A stretch of DNA of 64,000 bases. Source: Cryptomeria japonica. Lineage: Eukaryota; Streptophyta; Pinopsida; Cupressales; Cupressaceae. This document shows positions 43,642 through 55,283 of the stretch, one piece after another. Every line of letters starts with the position of its first letter. Position 1 is the stretch's first letter. A model generated the notes under the pieces. That model saw nothing but the letters and a program-made list of their open reading frames with translations. It made no database searches and was not told where the DNA came from. The DNA is taken from contig NC_081405.1 in assembly GCF_030272615.1 (NCBI RefSeq), forward strand, positions 609,326,677 through 609,390,676, in the 5' to 3' direction. The position numbers and the translations under genes are program-made.

Positions 43642-46542
43642 ATGGCATCTTCATCCTCTATACTTGAATTCATTGCAAACCCTACTATGGTAGAGAATAT
43701 TAAGCACCCTAGAATCGTGTTTAAAATCATTCTTGAGATTGCTAAGCAAGATGATTCTATCGGAGCCTTTTCTAAGATTCTGAAGGGAGTTGCTTTTGCC
43801 AAAGACCCGATGATTTATATTCACTGCAACATAGAGAATTTAGGGTGTGTTTCTTTGAAAAACATGTACAAAGATGTTAAAATTGATGAACAAGGTTTAT
43901 TCAAGCCGAAGCATAAAATTATTGAGGATTTAGGATTTGTTGAAATTCTGAACATTCTTGAATTTTCGAATGAGATAGTTCATCTTGTACTGAGCAGGGT
44001 TCATGGGGAGTTTATGTGGTTAGATTTTGTTTTTAAAATCACTAAGGAAGAAATTGAGGCAGTTACTGGTTTACCCTCAACTGGTACTAGGCCCGACAAA
44101 AGGAAGAAGATACCAAAGTGTTATGGACCTAACCGAAGCTACATCTAACAACAGATCTCTTAGGGTTAGTGATATCACTAATGCAAATGTGAAATATGTG
44201 AGCATGGTATTTAGATATAGAGTTACTGATGCAAATAGGCTAAATTCATTCTATAGCTTGTATATACATAGTTCATATGAAATGGTTAAGAACAATACTA
44301 GAATTGACATTTGTGAGTGGCTTAAGGATGAATTGCTAGATAACTTGAAAATGATTAAGGGTGATAAGAAGGTAACATTCCGTTTTGGGAATCTACTTGT
44401 GTGTTTAATGTTTTACTTCACAAAGGAGATACCCAGTATTGGTCACAAGGACTTTCCATATGACATCCTTGTTGGTAGATAGATCATGGAAGTTGTTACC
44501 GGCATAGGTGCTAACAGTGATGACATAGTAACAACCTATTTCAAAAACTTTCAAACCAAGATGAAGGCTAGAGTAAGGATACCGTAGAGTATTGTGGATA
44601 AGTATGATAGTCAATTATGTTTTGCAATCAAAAGAGATGAAACATGGATGGAAGTTGTTACTCCTAGAGCCATTTGGATAACATACATGGGATATGAAGT
44701 AGATCATAATATTCTTGAAGCTTATGCAAAGACACTTCTTGATGCACCAAGCGAACCTTCTGAAGAAATATTTGGCAATGTTGACACTATTGAGAAGATG
44801 GTTGGTATGCAAAAGGAGAGAAAAATTCATGGGAGATGCATCCAAATTAGTTGAGAAAGTTAAGGAAAATGTAATGAACTTAAGTGGTATTTCTGCTAGT
44901 GAACTAGAAAGACTGGAACCGGTAGCTCATGTTTCACCAGTTGTCACTTCTTCTAATACAGACAATGATAAGGCAACAGAGTTCAAAAGAGTTGAAAGGA
45001 AGAAGAGGAAATCTTCACTGATACCTTCCTAAAAGGACAAGAACATTAAGGAAGAAACAATAGTTTGTGAGAGAGCACAAAAAGAAGTTAACTCCAAAGA
45101 AGAAACAAGAACCTAAGGCACCAGTTACCCTTACATTGGAGGAACTATTAAATGATTTTACACAAGAAGGTAATCTTAGCAATGTGAATAAACTATATCA
45201 TTCTTTCAAGGATTTTGATAAAGACATGATAGAGGCAAGCATTATTTTGCATCTTGACATCTACAAGAAATTTTTTATTGAGGTTGTAGATGATCTGCCT
45301 AATGACTTATATTTGAGGTTAGAGGCTAAAAGAATGTCGATTATGGAACTGGATAAAAAGTTAAAGGTTGAAGCATTATTGGTGGTTCACCCTATTTATT
45401 CCAGGGAGGAGATTGATGAATTGATTGCTGAAGCCAACTAGTTAGTTTTTGTGAGTGGTCACCAACAAGTTATGCTAATGGCTGGGAGAGTGAAGAAAAT
45501 AGCAGATGAAAGTGCTGACAAATGGGACATATTTTTTGTTGAAAAAGAAAAGAAAGAAGAAAGGGATAGACAAAAAATGGATAATTCTTTTGAAAATGTA
45601 TACTAGAAAGATAAAAGTAAAGGTAAAATTGGTAGTGTACCTGTTATAAAGGTTAAAGATAACCTTTCTCCACTAGCATAGGACACCCCACCAATAACTT
45701 CAGGGACACCAATACATACTGACAGTCAACCAAAAAAGAAGACTAAAGAAATAACACATGATCATACTAATCTAGATTCTAAAATTCTTTTTACCATGAA
45801 TGTAGATACACATGATTTTAGTATTGTTATGGATAAAGATACTTCAAAGGTTAAGACAACTGATGCTATGAATGTGGAGATCTCAGAGTCACTAGTTAAC
45901 ACTATTGACTCTTAGAACATTGAAATATTGACGGAAGCTTAGAAACCTGACATTGAGAAACCAACAGAAGTAGAGGTACATACACAGAGTGAGAAACTGA
46001 CAACAACTGTAAACAAATAGGTAATAAATGATGGAAACAAGGAAGAAACTGTTAAGGTAATTGGTCTAGTGTCAGATGAAAAGAAATTTATTATAGAACC
46101 TTGCACATCCACTATATATTTCAGACCTACAAATGTAGCTAATGTACTTTTAGATTTAGTAAGGAGGATCATAGATTCCAACACCTTAGCATTTAAGGCC
46201 ATTGGTGATACATTGCCTATTTTGAAAATGATTGTACTAGCACGTAATATAGATCATATTGATGGTTCTTTGGGTAAATTGGACACATTGTCCGAATTTA
46301 TTGCTTCAAATGTTCTAACTGTAGATAAGGTTAACGAAGAAACTATTAAGGAAAGGGTGAATAAAGAAAAATGTGAATTCTTTGACAAAACTATCAAGGA
46401 CTGTACGGAGAATATTGATTCCTTATTACTGGTACTTAATTCCACAATTTTGGAATACAAAGAATTATATAAGGAAGCCTACAAGCCTCACCACCTGACT
46501 GAAGACATTGATGAGGAGATTAAGAAAAAAAAAAGGAGATAG
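43642..46542 (+). pseudogene. large A-family ORF of unknown function
   Basis: From ATG at 43642 (MASSSSILEF) about 970 codons can be followed with roughly eight stops and at least two frame changes (near 44120 and 44830). The N-terminal half has a strand-turn-helix pattern (RVHGEFMWLDF, ITKEEIEAVTGLP), then ICEWLKDELLDNL and VTFRFGNLLVCLMFYFTKE. The C-terminal half is Lys/Glu-rich and ends in coiled coil with a KKKKRR tail. The general plan matches the F LTR protein (NGKTLIEINAEEF..GL; DRPFGWYSLLMHLFLFKG). It resembles plant mobile-domain/retroelement accessory ORFs, but the function is unknown. Confidence 0.55.
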
Positions 46543-46589
46543 ATGACATAGAAGATAATATGATATGTTCTTCAAAACTTACCTCAGTA

Positions 46590-49500
46590 CACTCATCATA
46601 CACATCTTCTGTCGGCAATGAGAAATTAATCACTTTATCCTTAGCATTGGTCAACCTTTTCCAAGAGTTTCTCATTTTGTTGACTTCTGAATTGAGAAAA
46701 CCATAATGTGACTTAATTTTCTCTATCTCTTGTATTGTCAAAACAAGGAAAGAAGCATCATCTAGATCAATAATTCCCTTAATTCTTCTGACAGCTTGGT
46801 TTCTACCTCCTTAAGCCACATTTGTTTGTCCTTCAGTTGATCTAGGCTAGCAAAAACTCCTGGGAGCAACTCAAAAACTTGATCAGCATATTCCTTTTTC
46901 CACAAATTAACTTTCCTATCAACATTATCCACCCCTGCTGCTAGATGTACTAAATATTTAGTGATGTCAAAAGTGGATCTAATGATAGGATTGGCCCTTG
47001 CTTCATTACAAGATACACACATAAACTCTAAATCTTGCTCCCTAGGCCTCCATTTGTCAAAAATAGGTTTCAAAATGGCCTTGTCTCCCCTGAGCTCATT
47101 CCATATATCCAAAATTTTACCTACATTGTTGTAGATCAATGAGGCATTCATTTTATCTGCAAAATTGGAAATTGTAGCCCTTACTCTCTCCTCATACTTC
47201 TTTGCATATAAGACTTGAGCCTGCTTTAAGTTTTCTAATTCTTGAGGAGTAATCTCAACCATTTGAGAGCTGGAGGGTGCTGGAGATGGTGGAAACTCAA
47301 CAATAGGGCTGTTGGGTGGAGGTCTTGCAAGAGAAGAGGAGATCATCAGTGTTGAAGACTTACCTTGATGGTATTGTCCAGTCAACTGGCTCTGCAGCTT
47401 AGCAATGATGCTATCCTTACCTCTTACCTCCTTTTTAGCACTATTATAGGCCTTCAAAATTGTTTCCAACTTGACTTGGAGGATCTCTTTTTCTTTGGCT
47501 TCCTTTTCTGCTACTGCAACACTAAATTTTGCAGTCTCTAGCACAATGCTAGCAGCTCCCACTACCTTTGTCCTCTACACTCTTTTCTCCATCATTCCAC
47601 CGAGGTAACTTGACCCTGGGGTATCTTTTCTTTTCTTACTCTCATTTCTTTTGAGAGACCACATCACAAGTGCAGCATTATCCTTACTGAAAGTAATTCC
47701 CTCCATGGGTTTAGTCTCCTTCCTCACTGCGTCTAGTACCAAGGCATCTGCTATATCCCACTCGGGTAAAATAAGCACTCCAGCTTGTGCCACCATATCT
47801 CTCCCTTGCTCAGGGGTGATGGTCTTGAATTCTTCCATCATCTCTTACTTTATTTCCTCTTCTACCAAGGCTGGATCTTTATTAGGCTGCTCATCTTTTC
47901 TCTTTTCACATCTAGCATTATATTTATCTATGTTAGTTTCCATATAAACTACATAAATGCTTCTGACGTGACAAAATTGTTGTCAGCCAAGAAGGCATTA
48001 CTTGCCTGCTTTATCTCAGGATCCCACTCCTGGCCTTTGAGTTCAGTGGTGGTAATGTCCATTTCAGTAGCAAGGGGTTCTTCTAGCATCCCTTCCTCCA
48101 CTTCATCATAAGTGTAGGTAATTTCCCCTAGACTGCCTAATGTAGGAGTTACTCAGCTGCTTCTTGCTCATCTCCTATGTGGATACGAGATTGGGATGGA
48201 GAATACAAAGGTGCATCCGATTGTACTTCTTTCCCTACCCTTTGCTTATTTGGGCTCTCTTGGATGTCAATGACATCTTGTATCTTCCTCTTTCCTTTAG
48301 AGGTAGAGGGCTCCCCTGTTGTAGGCATCAACACACTGTAACTAGATTTCTTGTGCAGTGTATAATCACCAGGAGGGATTGCTTTGCTGGAAGCTGACCT
48401 ACTTAGGATCACTCTTGCCTTTTTAGGGTTGCCTTTAATCATAGCTTCCCTCTTCTCCTTCAGGGTCTACATCACATCCTCAAAGCAAACAATTAAAAAC
48501 TTTATTTTCACCTCCAGAGGGAAGAAACTACACAATGGGTCATAGCTGGCATCAAACTGATGCACAAAATCCAAGGCTTTCTTATAAGCCACCCATTTCT
48601 CTTTCCTTAGCTCCTGTTCATCTAGATGAAACTCATTTCTGATGAGGTCTTCAGGAAACTAAAATTGATGAGGCCTACCTCTGCATGCTGCTCTCTTTCT
48701 AAACATGTCATTGAAGAAGTCTTCCGGATCGGCACAACTAGATACTGCAGTAGACAAATGATAAGGCTTGAGAAAGTCCTCAAAGCAATTCTAACCTCCT
48801 TTTGTTATTACAAATTGATGCACTATGGTAATTGTAGGGGAAATAGTCCCTTTACCCCTGCCTGTCAACTTTGCCTCTTGTACACCACCAATTTGTCTAA
48901 GGATCTCTGCAATTCCCACTTTGAGAGGGACTTGATAGGGTAACAAGAATGGGGTTCCCCTAAAACCAAACACTCTAAAGACTGTTGAAATTGGATACAA
49001 ATAAATGTCACCCCAATCGTGAATAATTTTTATGTTCTCTGCAAATTCTTTTGGTCTTATGAATTCCAAAAGAACCTTGGAGATTCTTGGGTTCTCCGAG
49101 CAGAGGAGAGTCCTGATCTTGGATGCAAAGTATTTTTCAAACTTCAAGAAACTGGCATCCTCTCTATCCCATGACAACACAGTACTTCATAATTGTATCG
49201 GCATCTTTTCTCCTTCTTTCTCCTTGACAAGGTCCAGTCCACTAGGAAAGTAATCACCACCTTTGAAAAGAAATAGATGCATCAGGAGTGAGTACCATCT
49301 GAAAGGCCTATCCACCTTTCCATTCTTTATTCTTGTTAACCCTCCATGGATAGCATTAGCAATGAAAGAAGCATAATCAAATGTAATTGCAAGAGAAGGA
49401 TTCAAAATCTGAGCAATCATTAACAGGTAGTGATCTGGCATATTTGCTTCAGCATCTTCTCCCAAAATTTGGCAAAGTGCCCAATACATTCCCTTAGCCC

Positions 49501-50110
49501 TAAGGGTGACCATACTCAATGAAAAGTGCTCTTCTGTGTTGGGTCCTACAATTGTCAACCCACCTATCTTCACAAAAAACTCCTTGAGATGCCCATTCCT
49601 GAGATGATTCCTCTATGCACTATAAATTTGAGCTAATGATTTGAAATTTATGGGTTCTAAAAAATTGGTAAACTCATTAAGCCCAAAAGCATTTTTGAAT
49701 TCTTCAGCATTAATCTCAATAAGGGTTTTTCCATTTATGTCCCGAATGCTTCTTGTGACTGGATCATAGTTGAGTGCAATTTGGGTCAACAAATCTATGT
49801 CCGTAAATACCCCTAGGACTACCAACTTCCCAACATCTAATTCCCAAATAATGTTTTGCGGGGCTGGAGAATTTCTCATTCCAAATCCAACCTTAAATAA
49901 CCTTAACCCAGACAATCCAACTTGTGGGTCTCTCAACCAGTTACCCTTGTCATACAGTCCTTCTCTTATTTTCAAATGGGGAGCTCTAGGCACTAATTCT
50001 TTTGCCTTCGATACCTAATTAGTTGACAATGTCAACTATTGAAGAAAATCATCACAGATACTTCTTTCTGAATAATTGACTTTGCCAGAAAATTCTCTTT
50101 TAGGTGCCAT
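46590..50110 (-). pseudogene. LTR-encoded large protein, 3' LTR copy (truncated)
   Basis: Begins at ATG 50110 (MAPKREFSGKVNYSERS). Stops appear early (codon ~26, then ~33), where the 5' LTR copy has Gln codons, consistent with CAG to TAG changes. Open pieces include PAPQNIIWELDVGK, FDYASFIANAIHGGL, the coiled coil AEKEAKEKEILQVKLE and LEFMCVSCNEARA. It retains 26 bases, near 48640, that the 5' copy lacks, keeping the frame there. The C-terminus is lost at the A1 junction. Function unknown. Confidence 0.7.
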
Positions 50111-50699
50111 TTAAAAAAAAATGTAAGAAATGAATACCGCCCCTGAATAATTCTGTGATGAATCAATATCTTATCTGAAAACACCGCACATAAATTTACT
50201 GCACAAGAGTATGAGAAAACCTATTCTTAACTTGAAGGAGTTTGCTCTGCAACTGAATTGACTTGCTCTGTATCTAAAGAAGATAGCTCTGTATCTGCTT
50301 CTCTGAAATAATTGTTTTAAAAGGATATCTTCATCCGGTTGATAGGAAATCATATATTGTACCCAGGGTCTTAACTGCAACGTTGATTCTGCATGCTTCA
50401 GCTGTCCCTTCAAAATTGAATTCATAGGAGAATTCGTATTTTTCACTCCAACGGGTCACAAAGTTCCTGCATGTCTTTCTTTTCGCTCTTTCACAACTTC
50501 GTGAAGCATAACTATCAGGCAACTTGGTCCTTCGAAATAGCGTTGATCGTCCGATCAAAAGAAACTTGATCGACCGTTACACCGACTAACAGCCTTGGCT
50601 CCACACTGGGTCCCGCTTCTCTATTGGCTACCACGTGGCACTCAACCACTGGCCTTGAAATACTTTTCACATTCAACTCAACGTCGGCCATGTGTCTTT

Positions 50700-50708
50700 C
50701 TTTTTATA
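50700..50708 (-). promoter_or_regulatory. TATA box in F 3' LTR
   Basis: Minus-strand TATAAAAAG about 575 bases into the LTR and about 590 upstream of the LTR ORF start. The same motif is present at 63832-63840 in the 5' LTR. Confidence 0.55.
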
Positions 50709-51284
50709 CCGTCGGTTTCACCTTGGTGGGCCCATGACTTCTTTTAAGACCACGTGTCTCTGAACACGTTACCATCTATCATGACACATGGATGGTCCTC
50801 ATTCACTTTCGCTATTTTGCAGGGTATAAAGCATGAGCATCTTACCCTTGCGAAATAGCGTGGGCTATCAGATCATTTTTTAGTTGATCAGCTTTTAACC
50901 ATCTGAATAGGCTCCGGGAGGGGTGGGCCCTCTGACTCACTTTGAACACCTGGCATCTAGTCACCTTCAGAGCTGACATGTCGCTTTTTCATTTTCTAAG
51001 AGAAAGCACTGGGCTCCAATTAATTCTTGACACCTGTATCCACCAGGTCATCTCCTAACTTGCGACCTCACTCACCTCTGGGACCCACCTTTTAACCTTT
51101 AGTCCCGACCTGCTGACTATTGTGACTTATGTCGTGTGCCACCATTTTACTTGCTCTCATCAACTAGCTAGACCGCCTTGGTAGCATGCCATGTCATTTT
51201 TGCAACTTCGCTGGTTTTAAACTATGCGCAACTTCGTATAGCGATCAATTAACATGACCGCCTAGGCAAAAACAAGGGGGGACA

Positions 51285-51648
51285 CTTCCTACGATCCCAT
51301 GACCCATTACTTAAGTGGATAAAGTAATGAAAGAATAGAAACCAGAGGGTTTTAAACAGACATTATGTGATTTAAAATCAAAAACCCTAAACCCTCAAGA
51401 CCCTACACAGAGCTAAAGCAATTGAAAATGTGCCTTACTCAAAATTTCAAAAAACCATAGCCAATTATGGGAAAAGAAAAACCCATTTTTAATCAGTGAT
51501 AACAACAGCTCTGACTGGGGATGGTTGATTGCAAGGTCAACACAAAAAAACTCAGAAACTCTGGAGAAACAGACCAAAACACAGACCAAAATAGAAAAGT
51601 AGGAAGGGAACAAAATATGTACAAACAAGGACCTACCGTGCATGGACA
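51285..51648 (-). other. F region between integrase and 3' LTR
   Basis: Non-coding; ends at a purine-rich GGGATCGTAGGAAG next to the LTR start, the likely polypurine tract. Confidence 0.55.
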
Positions 51649-52440
51649 TTAAGAGAAATAATGCTTCAAGAATTGTCCATGCACTAGAAATTCCTGTATT
51701 TCATCATTCATATTCTTCAAGAAATATGAATCCTTACCATTTAATTCATAAACCACAAAAGGACCAATCCACAGTGATTCAAATTTCTTGTGCTTTCCCT
51801 TTTCTTGTCCTTTTGCATTCCACTGAAGAACCATGTCATCAATTTGAAACTTCCTTAATGATATCCTTTTATCAAAAAGATATTTTGACTGCAACTGGAT
51901 CTTCTGATTTCTCTTATGGGTAGAAGTCCTAAGCTCCTCCATTTCTACAATTTGGATCAGTCTATTTTCCATTGGTTCAGATATCTCCATGTCCTCATTT
52001 TGCAAAAACTTATAAACTAGAAGAAGATTGTTTACCAGCAATCTGGCTTGGGCACCACAGACCAGTTCAAAAGGTGACATTTCGATGGATTTCTTAACTG
52101 TTATTCTATCTGCCCACAGAGCTAACTTTAGTTTTTGATCCCAAGATCTTTTATTCTCTTCCAGGATTTTCTTGATGATATTCAACAGGCTTTTATTGTT
52201 GGATTCTGCTTGTCCATTCCCCCGAGGGTGATAAGGTGAAGAGTATGACATGAGTATACCGTGACTAGTAAAAAAGCCTACAAACTCTTCTGATCTAAAA
52301 CACATGGCATTATCCATCACCAATTTTGTAGGTGTTCCAAATCTAGTTACAACATTATCCATCAAGAAATCAATGACAACTTTACTAGTAGCTCTTCTTG
52401 TAGGGATGGCTTCTATTCATTTGGTGAAATAATTAGTGGC
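51649..52440 (-). CDS. integrase core and C-terminal domain of F (open 238-codon segment)
   Basis: Open from 52365: VTRFGTPTKLVMDNAMCF with the second catalytic Asp, SSPYHPRGNGQAESNNKSL with the Glu, then PFELVCGAQARL and the C-terminal FQIDDMVLQWNA, SLWIGPFVV. The first Asp lies upstream in another frame (GIDFIGEI near 52500). A TAG near 52418 replaces a family Trp. This is a segment of Gag-Pol. Confidence 0.82.
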
Positions 52441-52778
52441 CACTATGATCCATCCGTGACCTCTCCCTGACCTCTCAACAATCTCTCCAATAAAATCAAT
52501 GCCCACTGGACAAAAGGAGCTTCTACAGAGACTGGATTTAGGGGTAAGGCTCCTTCATACTTTAGCTTGGATGAGAATTTTTGACATGGGTCACATTTCC
52601 GAACATATGCATGAGTATCTTTAAATAAAGTGGGCCAATAGTATCCAGCCCGGATTATCTTACTAGCAGTAGTCTTAGTAGAGTAGTGACCTCCACATAC
52701 TCCATCATGCATTTCAGTCAACACCTGTTTAGCTTGAAATTCATCCAAACACATTAGTAGCTCTCCATCTCTTTTCCT
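52441..52778 (-). pseudogene. integrase zinc-binding head of F
   Basis: MHDGVCGGHYSTKTTASKI, GYYWPTLFKDTHAYVRKC and CQKFS give the HHCC arrangement. A frameshift near 52510 separates it from the frame with the first catalytic Asp. A stop at 52779 lies between it and the RNase H end. Confidence 0.8.
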
Positions 52779-54179
52779 CTAGAAAAGATCACCCTGAATG
52801 AGCACATACTTTTGGGACTTGAGTTTCAGAGTTCTTTTCTGATTGTGTGTCATCTCTTCTGAAAATGTGGCACCTTTTAAAAATTGGACTATCTCTAAGT
52901 ACCAAGGTTGCCTCTCAATACTAGTGACTAAAGCATCTCCAACTTCAACGTTATGTATTTCTACATTCATGAGATTAGATTCAGTCATGAGCTTAGCCAA
53001 ACCTAAACCTCTCACCAATTTGGTGATCTTTATTTCTAAGTTGAATTCTTGAATTCTGTTGATCCATCTGCATCTCTTCCTGGTAACCTCAGACTGAGAG
53101 AAAATATCCTTAACTACAGCATGTGGGACATAGGCAATGATATTTGCATTCACTAAGTATGGCCTAAAAGCCTTAACAACTTTAACTAGAGCATAAGCTT
53201 GTTTCTCCATGGTCTCATATTTTAGTTCTGCCACCTGCAAAGACTTACTGTAGAAGGCTATGGGATGTTCATATCCCTCATTGTCCTTTTGTAGCAATAC
53301 TGTAGCCACTGTATGATATGAAGCAAAAGAAAACACAGAAAAAGTTTTACTGTAATCAAGAGATTTTAGCACTGGTTCTTCCTGAATAGCCTTTGAGGCT
53401 TCTTGGTTCCAACAAAATTTGGTATCCTTCTTAAGCAACTTGACAATAGGCTTCACTATCTCTACAAAGTTTGCAATCAATCTCCTAACAAAATTTACTT
53501 TGCCTAAAAAAGATTGAATACCTTTCACATTTTTAGGTTCAGACACCTTATTGATTGCTTCAATTCTTTCAAGGTCTATCCTTACTCCCTCCTTGGAAAC
53601 TATGTGTCCCAGTAGCTTTCCCTCAGTGACTCCAAAATGACATTTCTTGGGATTTAGTGATACACCAAATTCCAAGGCTTTAATGAACACCTTCTCTAGA
53701 TGTCCACAATGATCATCAGCCTTCTTAGAGAAACAAGTTAGATCATCTTGATAAACCACCATGATGATGTTAATGAATTCTTTGAAAGATACATCCATGG
53801 CTCTCTGAAACGTAGCTCCAACATTTTTCAACCCAAATGGCATTCTCACATAAACATATGTTCCCCATGGAGTATTAAAGGTAGTTTTGAATTGTTCAGA
53901 TTCCTTCACTAACACTTGATTGTATCCTGAGAAACCGTCCATCATGGATAAAAGGTTGCATCCTATCACTCTCTGTAGCATGGCTTCCATGTTTGGGGAT
54001 GAGTAATTATACTTCAAGGAAGCAACATTTAAATTGCTAAAATCTACACACAATCTGATGTCTCCATTCTTCTTCCTTACTGGGACCAGATTGGAGACCC
54101 ATGAAGAATGCCTTATTGGTTTGATAATCCCCCCTTCTCTCAATTTGGTCAACTCTTGTTGCATTTTACTTTCTAACAA
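52779..54179 (-). CDS. RT and degenerate RNase H of F (open 466-codon segment)
   Basis: RT signatures in order: REGGIIKPIRHSSWVSNLVPV, RLCVDFSNLN, MDGFSGYNQV, KTTFNTPWGTYVYVRMPFGLKN.GATFQRAMD and the catalytic box YQDD (about 53740-53751), where plant families usually have YVDD, YMDD or YLDD. LLGHIVSKEG and SFLGKVNFVRRLI follow. The adjoining RNase H domain reads FSVFSFASYHTVATVLLQ, with Tyr at the expected first Asp, then KSLQVAELKYETMEKQAYALV and LVRGLGLAKLM. It looks like a structural remnant, with activity probably supplied by the upstream RNase H. Confidence 0.85.
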   Translation of the reverse strand: MLESKMQQELTKLREGGIIKPIRHSSWVSNLVPVRKKNGDIRLCVDFSNLNVASLKYNYSSPNMEAMLQRVIGCNLLSMMDGFSGYNQVLVKESEQFKTTFNTPWGTYVYVRMPFGLKNVGATFQRAMDVSFKEFINIIMVVYQDDLTCFSKKADDHCGHLEKVFIKALEFGVSLNPKKCHFGVTEGKLLGHIVSKEGVRIDLERIEAINKVSEPKNVKGIQSFLGKVNFVRRLIANFVEIVKPIVKLLKKDTKFCWNQEASKAIQEEPVLKSLDYSKTFSVFSFASYHTVATVLLQKDNEGYEHPIAFYSKSLQVAELKYETMEKQAYALVKVVKAFRPYLVNANIIAYVPHAVVKDIFSQSEVTRKRCRWINRIQEFNLEIKITKLVRGLGLAKLMTESNLMNVEIHNVEVGDALVTSIERQPWYLEIVQFLKGATFSEEMTHNQKRTLKLKSQKYVLIQGDLF

Positions 54180-54600
54180 GGGATTGATAGGCCTCTATTT
54201 CTGTCTGAAAGGCTTAGCATCTGGAAGTAAAGGAACTTCATGTTGAAAAAGATCTTGTCTATACACCTTTAGGTCTTCATAAGACCAAGCAAAGACATGT
54301 TTATACCTTTTCAATAAATTAATAAGGTTAGTCCTGACATGAGGGGGTAGCTTCTTTCCAACATATACCAACTTAGGGGATGATTCTGTCCCCAGGTTTA
54401 CCTCCTCCAACTCTTCCAACTTGGTGGTAGACTGCTGATGTAAGTGACTATCATTATAATTGAACATGCTCTCCAGCTCTACCAGCCCTTTAGGTATCTC
54501 ATTAGTTTCCAACTGGACTAAATCATTTCCAAACACTATTTGCTTATTGTCAACCACCTCCACCAGTGCATTGCAATCAATCTTCTATCCATCATAATCA
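54180..54600 (-). CDS. F pol linker upstream of RT
   Basis: An open 122-codon piece with acidic linker sequence, then LINLLKRYKHVFAWSYEDLKVY and HEVPLLPDAKPFRQK, the block that precedes RT in Ty3/Gypsy polyproteins. One stop separates it from RT. Confidence 0.75.
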
Positions 54601-55283
54601 TCAACACATTGGATAAACCTAAGAATGTCTTCATCATCAGCAAAAACTTGCCAATTGTACACATTGTCAGGAATAGCAGGCCTAGATTTTATTTCCACAG
54701 TGGAGATACCGGTTAGGGTTGCATCATCATTTTTCAAAGCAAAATTAACTAGGAAGTCTACCATATTATTCTTTGCTCACTCTATCCAATTAATAGAAAA
54801 TGTATCAAAATATTCAATAACATCCCAAACAACATGCTTATACTGCTTTAATCTATCATTCTTGGATGCATACTTAGATCTGACCTGAGAGACAACCAAT
54901 TCTGAATCCCCCATTACTTTCAATAGTTAGATTCCATGCCTTTTTGAAACCTCAAGTCCCAGTAACAGGGCTTCATATTCTACAATATTATTTGTGCACT
55001 GGAATGCCAATAAAAATGAATACTTAAAAGTTATACCTGAAGGGGACACAAAAGGAACCCCTGCTCCTGATCCTTCCTTGGAGCAAGCTCCATCAAAATA
55101 CATCTGCCACAATCCATACTGTTGTGCTTGTAACTCGATCACAATAGGGTCAGTATTCCTCAATTGAGGTAGAATTGGTTGAAGTCTGAAGTTATCTAGG
55201 TCTACATCAATCATACAATTAAGCATACTAGGGTCTACATTTTCTATTACCCTAGGAGCTCGTGGCTCTCTGTACAATTTGAC
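54601..55283 (-). pseudogene. extra cellular/archaeal-type RNase H of F, upstream of RT
   Basis: MYFDGACSKEGSGAG (first catalytic Asp), NIVEYEALLLGLE (Glu), VMGDSELVVSQV (Asp) and NMVDFLVNFAL (last acidic position) give a full RNase H1-like set, about 55105 to 54700. Stops at 54927 and near 54790 break it. Tat elements are known to carry a second, archaeal-like RNase H, normally after the RT-linked one; here it lies between protease and RT. Confidence 0.82.

Larger units (their letters stand above)
39745..46589 (+). mobile_element. A1: non-autonomous A-family retroelement, 3' end deleted
   Basis: Plus-strand LTR, primer site, coiled-coil frame (split by insertion D), zinc-knuckle array and a ~970-codon degenerate ORF. 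The 3' LTR is missing: sequence passes directly into the truncated 3' LTR of F at about 46590. No pol is found, so mobilisation must rely on another element. The primer site, LTR start and LTR-end hairpin point to copia partners such as C or D. Confidence 0.75.
46590..51284 (-). repeat. 3' LTR of F, truncated
   Basis: Starts TGTCCCCCCTTGTTTTTGCC after a GGATCGTAGGAAG tract and matches the 5' LTR up to CACTCATCATAC at 46590, where A1 sequence begins. By comparison with the 5' copy, the last ~1.06 kb of the LTR is missing. Confidence 0.85.

Noticed and set aside
51285-51648. Envelope-like ORF after the F integrase
   Set aside because: The interval is short, with stops in all sense frames and no membrane segment or signal peptide.
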